A program made the position numbers and the translations under genes. Shown here in pieces: positions 34,559 through 44,056 of a stretch of DNA of 64,000 nt; position 1 is the first letter of the stretch, and every line of letters begins with the position of its first letter. The stretch covers positions 53,162 to 117,161 of the forward strand of contig PKUO01000033.1 of NCBI GenBank assembly GCA_002869585.1. The letters are read 5' to 3'. This DNA is from Sedimenticola sp. (GTDB lineage: Bacteria > Pseudomonadota > Gammaproteobacteria > Chromatiales > Chromatiaceae). The notes below the pieces were generated by a model that was not told the origin of the DNA, did not search any database, and was given only the letters and a program-made list of their open reading frames with translations.

Positions 34559-34984
34559 TCACTTGGGTTTGACGTCATAGATCGCGTGGGCGATCTTGCC
34601 TGCCTTGTCGATGATAAAGGTGGAGCGCAATATCCCCATGCGCTTCTCGCCGTGGGCCTCTTTTTCACGCCAGACGAAGTAATCCTCGCAAAGCGTTCCA
34701 TCGATATCCGACACCAGGCGGATGGTCAGGCCATGCTTGTCGCGGAAATTGCCGTGGCTGAGACAGTTGTCCCGGCTTACGCCAACGATATCGGTATCGA
34801 GCTTTTCGAACTCATCGAGAAGATCGGAAAACTCCAGCGCCTCTATGGTGCAGCCTGGTGTGTCGTCCTTGGGATAGAAATAAAGAACCAGGTTCTTTTC
34901 ACCTGTGAAATCCGCCAGCCTGGTCACTTCAAAATCCGCGTTCGGCAATTCAAAATCCGGCGCTGGATCACCCGGTTTTAGCAT
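34559..34984 (-). CDS. bcp: Peroxiredoxin Q / BCP
   Basis: 141 aa. Thiol peroxidase that reduces hydroperoxides. The peroxidatic Cys lies in DDTPGCTIEA (about Cys45). The resolving Cys five residues on, present in E. coli BCP, is absent (GCTIEALEF), so resolution must use another thiol: the Cys of SRDNC or of TLCEDY, or glutathione/thioredoxin directly. Convergent with truC. Confidence 0.93.
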   Translation of the reverse strand: MLKPGDPAPDFELPNADFEVTRLADFTGEKNLVLYFYPKDDTPGCTIEALEFSDLLDEFEKLDTDIVGVSRDNCLSHGNFRDKHGLTIRLVSDIDGTLCEDYFVWREKEAHGEKRMGILRSTFIIDKAGKIAHAIYDVKPK

Positions 34985-35158
34985 AGATCTCCTCCAATGG
35001 TTCTAGATTGATCGCTTATTATTATGGCCAGATGGTGATGCGATAACATATCTGTATGCTGGGAAATTTATTGTTGATTATGGAGATCGTCAACAAAAAA
35101 AACAGCTATTCTTTCACATGCTTTTTGTGGTATCCGCAGGTGTAGCGGTTATGGCGGA

Positions 35159-35186
35159 GGAGCGGGGCGGATTCCGCCCCGGCTCC
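35159..35186 (-). terminator. GC-rich hairpin after metH
   Basis: GGGGCGG / CCGCCCC with an ATT loop, extended by GGAGC / GCTCC across a one-base bulge. Lies 12 bases past the metH stop. No T run, so it may act as a 3'-end hairpin or a Rho-assisted stop. Confidence 0.55.
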
Positions 35187-35197
35187 AGCGGTTTGAT

Positions 35198-38100
35198 TCA
35201 GTTGGAGGCGGGATCGTAGGCGAGATTCGGTGCCAGCCAGCGTTCGGCCTGTTCCAGGGTGAGGGATTTTCTTCGGGCGTAATCCTCCACCTGGTCGCGA
35301 TTGATCTTGCCCACACTGAAGTAGTGCGCCTGGGGGTGGCTGAAGTAGAGGCCACTGACCGAGGCCGCTGGCAGCATGGCCTTTGATTCGGTCAGCAGTA
35401 TGCCGGTTTGGTCATGCACCTTGAGCAGATCCCAGAGCAGATCCTTTTCACTGTGGTCGGGACAGGCCGGATAGCCCATGGCTGGACGAATCCCCTGGTA
35501 GGTCTCTTCGATCAGCGCATCATTATCAATGGCTTCATCACGGGCGTAGCCCCAGTACTCCTTGCGCACCTGCTGATGCAGCATCTCCGCCAGGGCCTCG
35601 GCCAGGCGATCGGCCAGGGCCTTGAGCATAATGGCGCTGTAGTCGTCGTGGTCGGCCTCGAATTGCGCGACCTTTTCATCAATACCCAGACCCGCTGTGC
35701 AGGCGAAAGCGCCAATGTAGTCGGCCAAGTCGGGGGCCACCAGATCGGCCAGGCAATCGTTCGCCTTGCCGGTCGGCTGCTTGCCCTGTTTGCGCAGGAA
35801 GTGGAAGGTGGCGAGCGCCTGCTGGCGCGCCTCATCCTGATAGACCTCGATATCATCACCCTGGCTATTGGCCGGGAAGATGCCGATGATGGCGCTGGCC
35901 TTGAGCCATTTTTCAGCAATGATCTGTTTCATCATGGTCTGGGCATCGTTGAACAGCTTGCGCGCCTCCTCACCCTTCTCGGCATCATCGAGGATTTTTG
36001 GATAGCGTCCCTTCAGCTCCCAGGCATGGAAGAAAAAGGTCCAGTCGATGTAGGGGACGATGCTCTCCAGGGCAATATCCTGAAAGAGGTGAACGCCGGG
36101 AGATTGCGGCTGGGGCGGCTGATAGCTGTCCCAGTCGATGCTGATGGGGTTCGCGCGTGCCTGTTCTATACCGATCAGGTTGCGGTTCTCCTGCTGTGCC
36201 GCGCGCCGTTCACGGGCGGCGGCGTATTCAGCGCGCAGTTGGCTGATAAATCCGTCACGCTGTTCATCGGACAGCAGGCTGCTGGCAACGCCAACGGCGC
36301 GTGAGGCATCCGCCACGTAGACCGCCGCACCCGTGTATTCCGGGGCGACCTTGACCGCGGTGTGGATCAACGAGGTGGTCGCGCCGCCGATCAGCAGCGG
36401 AACGCTCATGCCCAGGCGCTGCATCTCCTTGGCGATATGCACCATCTCGTCCAGCGACGGAGTGATCAGTCCGGACAGGCCGATGATGTCGGCATTGATC
36501 TCCCGCGCCTTCTGCAGGATGGTCTCGGCCGGAACCATGACTCCCAGGTCAACTACCTCGTAGTTGTTACACTGCAGCACCACGCCGACGATATTCTTGC
36601 CTATGTCGTGGACATCGCCCTTGACTGTAGCGAGCAGGATTTTCCCTCGGTTCTGAATATCGCCTTCGGCCTTCTCCGCCTGGATATAGGGCTCCAGGTA
36701 GGCCACCGCCTTCTTCATCACCCGCGCGGATTTGACCACCTGGGGCAGGAACATCTTGCCTGCGCCGAACAGATCCCCGACCGTGTTCATGCCGTCCATC
36801 AGCGGACCCTCGATCACGTCTAGCGGACGCGCCGCCTCGCTGCGGGCGCTTTCGGTGTCGGCCAGGATGTATTCGGTGATGCCTTTGACCAGGGCATGTG
36901 CCAGGCGTTTGCGCACTGGCCATTCACGCCAGGCGAGATCCTCCTTCTGCTCGCTGCTGCTGCCGTCGCCGCGGTATTTTTCGGCGATTGCCAGCAGGCG
37001 CTCGGTGGCATCGTTGCGGTGGTTGAGAATCACATCCTCAACCCGTTCCCGTAACTCTTTCGGCAGATCATCGTAGATCGCCAGCTGCCCGGCATTGACT
37101 ATGCCCATGTCCAGCCCGGCGGTGATCGCATGGTAGAGAAATACCGCGTGAATTGCCTCCCGCACCGGGTTGTTGCCGCGGAACGAGAAGGATACATTGG
37201 AGATCCCGCCGGAGACCAGGGCGTGCGGACACTGCCGCTTGATCTCGCGGGTCGCCTCGATGAAATCCACGCCGTAGTTGTTGTGCTCCTCAATGCCGGT
37301 GGCGACGGCAAATACATTGGGGTCGAAGATGATATCTTCCGGCGGAAAGTCCACCTGCTCGGTGAGAATCGTGTAAGCGCGGTGGCAGATCTCGACCTTG
37401 CGCTGCAGGGTATCGGCCTGGCCGGTCTCGTCGAAGGCCATCACCACAGCCGCGGCGCCGTAGCGGCGAATCAGGCGCGCCTGTTCCAGGAATTTCGCCT
37501 CTCCCTCCTTGAGCGAGATGGAGTTGACTATCCCTTTGCCCTGAATGCACTTCAGGCCCGCCTCCAGCACCTCCCACTTGGAGGAGTCGACCATCACTGG
37601 CACGCGCGCGATCTCCGGCTCGGAGGCCACCAGATTGAGGAAGCGCACCATGGCCGCCTTGGAGTCGAGCATCGCCTCGTCCATGTTGACGTCGATCACC
37701 TGGGCGCCGTTCTCCACCTGCTGGCGGCAGACATCCAGTGCCTCTTCGTATTTCTCCTCCATGATCAATCGCTTGAACTTGGCCGAGCCGGTCACATTGG
37801 CGCGTTCGCCAACGTTAACGAACAGGCTTTCGGCGCTGATGTTGAAGGGTTCCTGTCCGGCCAGGCGGCAGGCGGGTGGATTTTTCGGTGGCTGGCGCGG
37901 TGGCTTGTTCTGCACTGCCGCGGCGATGGCGCGGATGTGCTCCGGCGTGGTGCCGCAGCAGCCGCCTACGATGTTCAGAAAACCGCTGTCCGCCCACTCG
38001 GCGATATACTCCGCCATGTGCGCGGCATCCAGATCGTACTCTCCGAACTCATTCGGCAGGCCAGCGTTGGGATAGGCGGAGACGTAGGTTTCGGCGATGC

Positions 38101-38884
38101 GCGATATCTCCTCCACGTACTGGCGCAGCAGGTCCGGTCCGAGGGCGCAGTTCAGCCCGATGGAGATCGGCTTGGCGTGGCGCAGGCTGTTGTAGAAGGC
38201 CTCCGTGGTCTGGCCGGACAGGGTGCGCCCGGAGGCGTCGGTGATGGTGCCGGAGATCATCACCGGCAGAGACCTGCCGATCTCATCGAAGACCTGTTCG
38301 CAGGCAAAGACCGCCGCCTTGGCGTTGAGGGTGTCGAAGATGGTCTCGATCAGCAGCAGATCCACACCGCCCTCGATCAGTCCACGAGCCGCCAGCGAGT
38401 AGTCGCTGACCAGTTCGTCAAAACTGACAGCGCGGGCGCCCGGGTCGTTGACATCCACCGACATGGAGGCAGTCTTCTGGGTCGGGCCGAGACCACCGGC
38501 TACGAAACGCGGCTTCTCTGGCGTGCTCCAGGCGTCAGCGGTCTCGCGCGCCAGACGCGCTGAGGCGAGATTGATTTCGTAGGCGTAATCCTGCAGCCCG
38601 AAGCGCTCCAGATCCTTGGCGGTAGCGCCGAAACTGTTGGTCTCGATGATGTCGGCGCCGGCCTCCAGATACTCCTCATGTATGCCACGGATGATTTCGG
38701 GGCGGGTGATCACCAGCAGATCATTCATCCCCTTGAGATTGATCGTCCAGTCGGCGAAGCGCTCGCCGCGGTAGTCCTCTTCCGCCAGGCCATGCCGCTG
38801 AATCATGGTCACCATGGCGCCATCGAGGATCAGGATACGTTGCTTGAGAAGCGCTGCAAATTCAGCTGAACGGTTGTTTGCCAT
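35198..38884 (-). CDS. metH: Cobalamin-dependent methionine synthase
   Basis: 1228 aa from ATG 38884 (E. coli MetH: 1227); an upstream TTG at 38905 is in frame but less likely. Four modules in order: homocysteine-binding domain (1-330, zinc Cys in GLNCALGP and [10 protein letters not shown]), methyltetrahydrofolate domain (about 355-650, [11 protein letters not shown]), cobalamin domain (about 660-900, DVHDIGKNI with the cobalt-ligating His) and SAM-binding reactivation domain (about 925-1228). Needs vitamin B12 and flavodoxin-type reductants. No cobalamin riboswitch was recognised upstream; a pair of palindromic sites lies in the shared divergent promoter region. Confidence 0.97.
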   Translation of the reverse strand: MANNRSAEFAALLKQRILILDGAMVTMIQRHGLAEEDYRGERFADWTINLKGMNDLLVITRPEIIRGIHEEYLEAGADIIETNSFGATAKDLERFGLQDYAYEINLASARLARETADAWSTPEKPRFVAGGLGPTQKTASMSVDVNDPGARAVSFDELVSDYSLAARGLIEGGVDLLLIETIFDTLNAKAAVFACEQVFDEIGRSLPVMISGTITDASGRTLSGQTTEAFYNSLRHAKPISIGLNCALGPDLLRQYVEEISRIAETYVSAYPNAGLPNEFGEYDLDAAHMAEYIAEWADSGFLNIVGGCCGTTPEHIRAIAAAVQNKPPRQPPKNPPACRLAGQEPFNISAESLFVNVGERANVTGSAKFKRLIMEEKYEEALDVCRQQVENGAQVIDVNMDEAMLDSKAAMVRFLNLVASEPEIARVPVMVDSSKWEVLEAGLKCIQGKGIVNSISLKEGEAKFLEQARLIRRYGAAAVVMAFDETGQADTLQRKVEICHRAYTILTEQVDFPPEDIIFDPNVFAVATGIEEHNNYGVDFIEATREIKRQCPHALVSGGISNVSFSFRGNNPVREAIHAVFLYHAITAGLDMGIVNAGQLAIYDDLPKELRERVEDVILNHRNDATERLLAIAEKYRGDGSSSEQKEDLAWREWPVRKRLAHALVKGITEYILADTESARSEAARPLDVIEGPLMDGMNTVGDLFGAGKMFLPQVVKSARVMKKAVAYLEPYIQAEKAEGDIQNRGKILLATVKGDVHDIGKNIVGVVLQCNNYEVVDLGVMVPAETILQKAREINADIIGLSGLITPSLDEMVHIAKEMQRLGMSVPLLIGGATTSLIHTAVKVAPEYTGAAVYVADASRAVGVASSLLSDEQRDGFISQLRAEYAAARERRAAQQENRNLIGIEQARANPISIDWDSYQPPQPQSPGVHLFQDIALESIVPYIDWTFFFHAWELKGRYPKILDDAEKGEEARKLFNDAQTMMKQIIAEKWLKASAIIGIFPANSQGDDIEVYQDEARQQALATFHFLRKQGKQPTGKANDCLADLVAPDLADYIGAFACTAGLGIDEKVAQFEADHDDYSAIMLKALADRLAEALAEMLHQQVRKEYWGYARDEAIDNDALIEETYQGIRPAMGYPACPDHSEKDLLWDLLKVHDQTGILLTESKAMLPAASVSGLYFSHPQAHYFSVGKINRDQVEDYARRKSLTLEQAERWLAPNLAYDPASN

Positions 38885-38972
38885 AACGGGGTTCCGAAAA
38901 ATCAAAATGGAAAACCGGGCATTATATAACTTACTGCGTGTTCAGGGAAAAATAGTGAAAATGTGGTTATTG

Positions 38973-39015
38973 CCACCGGGTTGCGAATTATCAATGCACC
39001 TGCACAACCGGGTTG
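38973..39015. promoter_or_regulatory. Paired palindromic sites between metH and the octaheme cytochrome gene
   Basis: CAACCGGGTTG (39005-39015) is a perfect 11-base palindrome. CCACCGGGTTG (38973-38983) differs at one base, and its centre lies 32 bp away, about three helical turns. A third core, AAACCGGGC, occurs near 38914. This spacing suits two dimers of one regulator in the divergent promoter region. No known regulator box was matched; chance is not excluded. Confidence 0.35.
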
Positions 39016-39128
39016 ATTAGGCTATCCGAGTACCGCTAGCCGTAGAAAACTCGAATACACTGAGTAGTTACAGTAATGCAGGACCTGTCGGGCATTACGG
39101 CTGAAACCACTCTCATCAGGGTCGACGC

Positions 39129-40826
39129 ATGTTATTACTCAACAGATTGAACCTGTTCAGCCGGGTTGTGCTGTCCGTTAGTGTCCTGTCATTTGCCACG
39201 CTTGCCGCCCAGGCGAACGAAGAGGCAAAGCCCGCCGGTGCGGCGGTCGACAGCGATATGAATTTCCGCATTGTCACCGACACCAAGCCGAGTATTCGTG
39301 ATGACGGCGAGTCCACCGCCGATCACAGCAAATTCGAGGTATTGCAGGGGCCGTTCGAGGATGGCCCGTCTGTCACCAAGGCCTGTCTCAGCTGTCACAC
39401 CGAGGCCGGCCGCCACTTCATGAAATCCATCCACTGGACCTGGGAGTATGACCATCCCACTACGGGCCAGAAACTGGGTAAGAAGACCCTGATCAACACC
39501 TTCTGCACCAATGCCAAAGGCAATGAGGGGATGTGCGCCCAGTGTAACGCCGGTTATGGCTGGAAGGATGAGAGCTTCGATTTCACCAACCAGAGCAATA
39601 TCGATTGCCTGGTCTGCCATGACCGCTCCGGCGGCTACTACAAGACACCGAACTCGGCCGGCAACAAGGCCTGTTCTGTGATGTTCGAGGGCAAGCAGCC
39701 GATCCAGTGGGACAAGGTGGCCCAGAGTGTCGGTCTGCCGGGGCGTGAAAACTGCGGTGCCTGCCACTTTTACGGTGGTGGTGGCGATGGGGTGAAACAC
39801 GGCGATCTGGATTCATCCCTGAAACGCCCCGACCGCAAACTTGATGTCCATATGGATGCCGAAGGGCTCAATTTCGCCTGCACCACCTGTCATGTCACCC
39901 GCCAGCACCTCTGGGCGGGCAGCCGTTACAATGTCATGGCTCATGATACCGAGGGGTTGGGACTGCCGGGTGAGCGCCGCGACGTGGCGACCTGCGAATC
40001 CTGCCATAGCGAGGCGCCCCATCCGAAGACCGAACTGGTGGGGATCAAGCTCAATGGCCATGTCGACAAGATAGCCTGTCAGACCTGTCACATACCCACC
40101 ATCGCCCGGGGTGGCGTGGCAACCAAGACCGACTGGGACTGGCGCACCGCCGGCAAGACCAAGAACGGAGAGGGTTACAAGGAGAAGGAGTACACCCAGG
40201 CCAACGGCGAGCATCGCGCGACTTACAAGTCGATCAAGGGTAGTTTCAAATATGGTGAGAACCTGGTGCCCTATTACGACTGGTTCGATGGTCAGATGGT
40301 CTATACCACCATTGAAACCCAGTTTGATCCGGCCAGCGGTCCGGTGGAGATCAACGGCTTCAAGGGCGATGCTGATGATGGTGTCTCACGCATCTGGCCA
40401 TTCAAGCGCATGCATACCGTGCAACCCTATGACAAGGGCAACAACACCATGGTCTACATGCACCTCTGGGGTGAAGACGACGATGCCTACTGGGGTAACT
40501 ATGACTTTGGCCGGGCGATCAAGGCGGGCATGGAGAGGAACAGTATCCCCTACAGCGGTGAATACGATTTTGTCGAGACCTACTCCTTCTGGCCGATAAC
40601 GCACATGGTGGCACCCAAGGAAGACGCCATCTCCTGCGATGAATGTCACAGCAAGCAGGGACGGCTTGATGGACTGGACGGTTTCTACATGCCGGGAAGA
40701 GACAGTTTCAGCTGGCTCGATATTCTCGGCTACCTGGTACTGGGAGGCGCGCTGCTTGGCGTTCTGCTGCATGGCCTACTTCGCAAACTGTTCAGCAAAA
40801 AATATCCGCATGGAGAAGAGTCATGA
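39129..40826 (+). CDS. Membrane-anchored octaheme c-type cytochrome (OTR-like)
   Basis: 565 aa. Signal peptide 1-29 and a C-terminal membrane helix (about 532-553). Seven CxxCH heme motifs, at Cys86, 160, 209, 251, 289, 317 and 503, plus one CAQCN at 136-140 in second place. Eight sites with an odd second site match octaheme tetrathionate reductase (OTR), whose active-site heme is known for a lysine ligand; Lys146 (GWKDESF), just after CAQCN, is a candidate. OTR-type enzymes reduce tetrathionate, nitrite or hydroxylamine in vitro; the physiological substrate is open. The membrane anchor and the cytochrome b gene overlapping by 4 bp imply electron exchange with the quinone pool. Confidence 0.88.
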   Translation: MLLLNRLNLFSRVVLSVSVLSFATLAAQANEEAKPAGAAVDSDMNFRIVTDTKPSIRDDGESTADHSKFEVLQGPFEDGPSVTKACLSCHTEAGRHFMKSIHWTWEYDHPTTGQKLGKKTLINTFCTNAKGNEGMCAQCNAGYGWKDESFDFTNQSNIDCLVCHDRSGGYYKTPNSAGNKACSVMFEGKQPIQWDKVAQSVGLPGRENCGACHFYGGGGDGVKHGDLDSSLKRPDRKLDVHMDAEGLNFACTTCHVTRQHLWAGSRYNVMAHDTEGLGLPGERRDVATCESCHSEAPHPKTELVGIKLNGHVDKIACQTCHIPTIARGGVATKTDWDWRTAGKTKNGEGYKEKEYTQANGEHRATYKSIKGSFKYGENLVPYYDWFDGQMVYTTIETQFDPASGPVEINGFKGDADDGVSRIWPFKRMHTVQPYDKGNNTMVYMHLWGEDDDAYWGNYDFGRAIKAGMERNSIPYSGEYDFVETYSFWPITHMVAPKEDAISCDECHSKQGRLDGLDGFYMPGRDSFSWLDILGYLVLGGALLGVLLHGLLRKLFSKKYPHGEES

Positions 40827-41530
40827 GCGCCAATGGCAACCTGAATCTCGAGAATGCCAATGTGAAAAAACGCGGCGGCAAACACTATGTGATGATCTAC
40901 ACCCGCTACGAGCGCTTTTGGCACTGGTCACAGGCGCTGCTGATCTTCACCCTGTTCTTTACCGGTCTGGGCCTGCACGGCACCCACACTATGCTGGACT
41001 TCCGTACCGCAGTCGTAATCCACACCTATGCGGCGCTGGTGTTGATCGTGCTGTGGGTGTTTACCACCTTCTGGAACTTCACCACCGGGCAGTGGCGTCA
41101 GTATCTCTTCAAGGAAGGGGTGTTCAAGGTGATCCGCTTCTATGCCTATGGCATCCTGGTGGGCGAACCCCATCCCTATCGCAAGGGTCTGCAGCGCAAG
41201 CAGAATGCCCTGCAATCACTGGCCTATATGGGTTTCATGATCTTTATCGGCCCCGCCCTGTGGGCATCCGGTATCGTCTATCTCACCTATGATCTGTGGA
41301 GCGGCTACAGCTGGGCGGGCACCGGCCTGATGCTGATCGCCTTCGTACACACGGCGGCGGCGTTCATCATGGGGGCGTTTGTGATCATTCATGTCTACAT
41401 GACCACTACCGGCAAGACCCCGACCCACTACATCAAGACCATGATCTCCGGTTACGACAATATTGAACTGACCGAGGCGGAAGAGGCCTACATCCGCGAG
41501 ACTCATGCGGTGGCCATGAAGGACGATTGA
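40823..41530 (+). CDS. Cytochrome b (b561/HydC-like), partner of the octaheme cytochrome
   Basis: 235 aa with about four membrane helices. Candidate heme-b ligands are the histidines in FWHWSQ, VVIHTYA, FVHTAA and VIIHVY, spaced as in the diheme b subunits of formate dehydrogenases and Ni-Fe hydrogenases. GKTPTHYIKTMISGY at the C-terminus is typical of that group. It overlaps the octaheme gene by 4 bp and probably oxidises or reduces quinone on its behalf. A hairpin follows the stop. Confidence 0.9.
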   Translation: MSANGNLNLENANVKKRGGKHYVMIYTRYERFWHWSQALLIFTLFFTGLGLHGTHTMLDFRTAVVIHTYAALVLIVLWVFTTFWNFTTGQWRQYLFKEGVFKVIRFYAYGILVGEPHPYRKGLQRKQNALQSLAYMGFMIFIGPALWASGIVYLTYDLWSGYSWAGTGLMLIAFVHTAAAFIMGAFVIIHVYMTTTGKTPTHYIKTMISGYDNIELTEAEEAYIRETHAVAMKDD

Positions 41531-41538
41531 TCCTGGTT

Positions 41539-41565
41539 CCGATCGGCGGCTGAGCCGCCGATCGG
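41539..41565. terminator. Hairpin between convergent genes
   Basis: Perfect 12-bp stem CCGATCGGCGGC / GCCGCCGATCGG with a 3-base TGA loop. Placed between the cytochrome b stop and the stop of the convergent methyltransferase gene; no T run. Probably a shared 3'-end hairpin. Confidence 0.6.
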
Positions 41566-41582
41566 ATCCTTCCATAGCTCCC

Positions 41583-42122
41583 CTACGTCTGCTGCTGGCG
41601 TGTGTATTCATACATCACGATCGACGCGGCAACACTCACATTCAGGCTTTCGGTCTGACCGAATTGCGGAATCGATACGCGTTCAATCTCAGGATGGTCC
41701 GCGGGATTGAAGCTGAGGCCGCGCTCCTCATGGCCGAAGATGAAGGCGCATTTCTCCGGGAAATGGACATCGAAGAGTGACACGCCGCTGGTCGCTTCAA
41801 GCGTAAAAAGCGTGTAGCCCTCTGTCTTCAATTGTTCGAAACAGGTTGCGAAGGTTTCATGAAAGCGAGTGGGAACGCGCTTGAACCCCCCTTTCGCGGG
41901 CGCCGGATCAAACGGGCCGATGTTGATCAGGTGCACGGCCTGGGCGCTGAAGACATCGGCGCTGCGGAAGATCTTTGCGACATTGAACCCCGCCTTGAGG
42001 TGGTCGAGCACCACGGCAAACTGATGTTTTCCAGGCTGGGCCAGGAGGTTCTGGTTGCGATGATTGTGGTATCTGAGCAGTGCTTCGTTGCGTGATCTTC
42101 GTTTGGATTTCCGTAGTGGCAT
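41583..42122 (-). CDS. SpoU/TrmH-family RNA 2'-O-methyltransferase
   Basis: 179 aa. A SPOUT methyltransferase with a trefoil knot: motif 1 as KAGFNVAKIFRSAD (about 43-56), motif 2 as FIFGHEERGLS (about 128-138) and motif 3 as QTESLNVSVAASIVMYEY (about 156-173). The N-terminus is short and basic. It methylates a ribose in tRNA or rRNA; which nucleotide is not clear, and a TrmL/TrmH-like role is possible. Confidence 0.85.
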   Translation of the reverse strand: MPLRKSKRRSRNEALLRYHNHRNQNLLAQPGKHQFAVVLDHLKAGFNVAKIFRSADVFSAQAVHLINIGPFDPAPAKGGFKRVPTRFHETFATCFEQLKTEGYTLFTLEATSGVSLFDVHFPEKCAFIFGHEERGLSFNPADHPEIERVSIPQFGQTESLNVSVAASIVMYEYTRQQQT

Positions 42123-42278
42123 GATTTTTGGGACAAGAAATTAAATTTTGATCATGTCATCATATGTTTAGCGCAGCTGTCAAAACGGGCTGCGCTGCTG
42201 GTGTATCGCCAGGAAATATTCGGATCGAGGTGTCTCAACGGGATTCCTCTGAAACTTTGCAATGAGAGGAGTTCATCT

Positions 42279-42707
42279 ATGACACAAGCCACAGCGGGCA
42301 ATACAGTAAGAGTTCATTACGTCGGGACATTCGATGATGGTAGCGAGTTCGATTCCTCAGTGGGCGCGGAGCCCCTTGAGGTGACGCTTGGCCAGGGCCA
42401 GGTGATTCCGGGCTTCGAGCAGGCGCTGGAAGGAATGGCCGTCGGGGACAAAAAGGCGGTGCAGATTCCCGCTGAAGAGGCCTATGGGGAATATTCCCCC
42501 GAGATGATTCAGGAGATAGACCGCGCCAACATACCCGATGATATCGAGTTGGAGGTCGGCCTTCAGTTGCAGGCCCAGGGTCCGGAGGGCCACACCTTGC
42601 TGTTGGTTGTCAAAGAGGTGACAGAGAACACCGTAACCCTGGATGGCAATCATCCACTGGCGGGCAAGGCGCTGAATTTTGAGCTGGAGATGGTGGAAAT
42701 TGCCTGA
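42279..42707 (+). CDS. FKBP-type peptidyl-prolyl isomerase (SlpA/SlyD-like)
   Basis: 142 aa from ATG 42279, with GAGAGGAG 8 bases before it; an upstream in-frame start at 42201 is unsupported. FKBP domain with VHYVGTFDDGSEFDSS and GQVIPGFEQALEGM, interrupted by the insert-in-flap (IF) chaperone segment, ending at ALNFELEMVEI. It lacks the His/Cys-rich metal tail of SlyD, so it is closer to SlpA (FkpB). Cytosolic folding helper. Confidence 0.9.
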   Translation: MTQATAGNTVRVHYVGTFDDGSEFDSSVGAEPLEVTLGQGQVIPGFEQALEGMAVGDKKAVQIPAEEAYGEYSPEMIQEIDRANIPDDIELEVGLQLQAQGPEGHTLLLVVKEVTENTVTLDGNHPLAGKALNFELEMVEIA

Positions 42708-42760
42708 ACTGGACAGGGGGTGGGCGCTGTTTGAGCCGCCTCCCCTGTTTCTGACGGGCA

Positions 42761-43948
42761 TTGGTGCGACCCGGGGGTTATCCTGCGTTGGTTCTTCCTG
42801 ATTATACCGGTGGTGGCATCGTCAATCTGATGTCGTCCATCTGCGCAGCCCTGGGTGCTCCGGAAAACGGCTATCCCCAGGCGAATCTGCTGACGGACAC
42901 ACGGCTTGGCTCGGCCAGGAACATTCTCCTGCTGGTGATCGACGGACTGGGTTATGAGTACCTTCGTACCCGGGGCGACGGCAGCGTCCTGAGTCGCTAC
43001 ATGCGCGGCAAGCTCACATCGGTCTGCCCGTCCACCACCGCATCGGCGATTCCCACCTTTCTCACGGGTGTCGCCCCGCAACAGCATGGTTATACCGGCT
43101 GGTTCACCTATTTCAAAGAGCTGGCCGATGTTCTGGCGGTGCTGCCCTTTCGACCAAGGCACGGCGGCGAATCTCTCGCCTCTGCAGGTTTTTCGCCCAC
43201 CGGGCTGTGCGGCGCCCAGCCGCTCTTTTCACGCCTGGATGTGGAGAGCACGGCGATTATGCCCGCCTGGATTGCCGACTCCGACTTTAATCGAGCGTTC
43301 AATGGCCCGGCTGCCAGTCGTCCCTACAGTGATCTGAAGGGGTTTTTCAAGGCGATCAAGGCCAGCATCAAGCGCAACAGCAAACGCCACTATATCTATG
43401 CCTACTGGCCGCAGTTCGATTCCCTGGCGCACGCATACGGTGTGGGCAGTGAGCAGGTTTACCAACATTTTCAGCAGCTGGAAACGGGGTTGGCGCAACT
43501 GTTGCGGGCTTTGGCCGGTTCGGATACGGCGCTCATCCTGACGGCGGATCATGGCTTCATCGATACCACGGAAGAGCGGACCATCTACCTTCACGATCAC
43601 CCCGAATTGCAGCAAACGCTGTTGTTGCCGCTGTGTGGCGAGCCGCGGCTGACCTTCTGCTACGTGCACCCGCACGCCGAAGAGCGCTTCAAAGACTATA
43701 TCGAAACGGAGCTCTCCCATGGCATGACACTGCTGCCGAGCAGTCAGTTACTCGACGAGGGGTGGTTCGGCGCGGGAGAGAGATTTTCTGCGCTCAGTGA
43801 TCGCATCGGGCATTATACGCTGGTCATGAAAGAGAATTATAAGATCAAGGACTGGATAATGGGCGAACGACAGTATATTCACCTCGGGGTGCATGGTGGT
43901 GTATCGTCCGCGGAGATGTATGTCCCGCTGGTCTATTGCGAACTTTAG
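42761..43948 (+). CDS. Alkaline-phosphatase-superfamily phosphodiesterase/pyrophosphatase-like protein
   Basis: 395 aa if read from TTG 42761; GTG 42764 is equally possible and ATG 42830 would give a shorter form. It has the metal and nucleophile signature of type I phosphodiesterase/nucleotide pyrophosphatases: LLVIDGLGYE (metal Asp), CPSTTASAIPTFLTG (Thr nucleophile), an Asp/His pair in QFDSLAHAYG, ADHGFID and a late His in GVHGG. No signal peptide, so probably cytosolic. The substrate (nucleotide, phosphonate or phospholipid head group) is unknown. 53 bases after the FKBP stop. Confidence 0.82.
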   Translation: MVRPGGYPALVLPDYTGGGIVNLMSSICAALGAPENGYPQANLLTDTRLGSARNILLLVIDGLGYEYLRTRGDGSVLSRYMRGKLTSVCPSTTASAIPTFLTGVAPQQHGYTGWFTYFKELADVLAVLPFRPRHGGESLASAGFSPTGLCGAQPLFSRLDVESTAIMPAWIADSDFNRAFNGPAASRPYSDLKGFFKAIKASIKRNSKRHYIYAYWPQFDSLAHAYGVGSEQVYQHFQQLETGLAQLLRALAGSDTALILTADHGFIDTTEERTIYLHDHPELQQTLLLPLCGEPRLTFCYVHPHAEERFKDYIETELSHGMTLLPSSQLLDEGWFGAGERFSALSDRIGHYTLVMKENYKIKDWIMGERQYIHLGVHGGVSSAEMYVPLVYCEL

Positions 43949-44056
43949 TACAGGGGTTAATGGTGAGAGATTTGCTCTGTTGTCAATTTACTGCCCGGCT
44001 TGGGCTGTGTCTGCCACGTCATCCGATAGGGAATGCAGTAGTGAAGGCGCTTGTGT

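Noticed and set aside
37130-38563. 477-codon plus-strand frame inside metH
   Set aside because: MetH is conserved over its full length on the minus strand; the plus-strand peptide is low-complexity, His/Gly/Asp-rich and shows no family motif.
38885-39128. Cobalamin, SAM or SAH riboswitch upstream of metH
   Set aside because: No B12 box, SAM kink-turn or SAH pseudoknot pattern could be fitted on the minus strand; only the short palindromes stand out.
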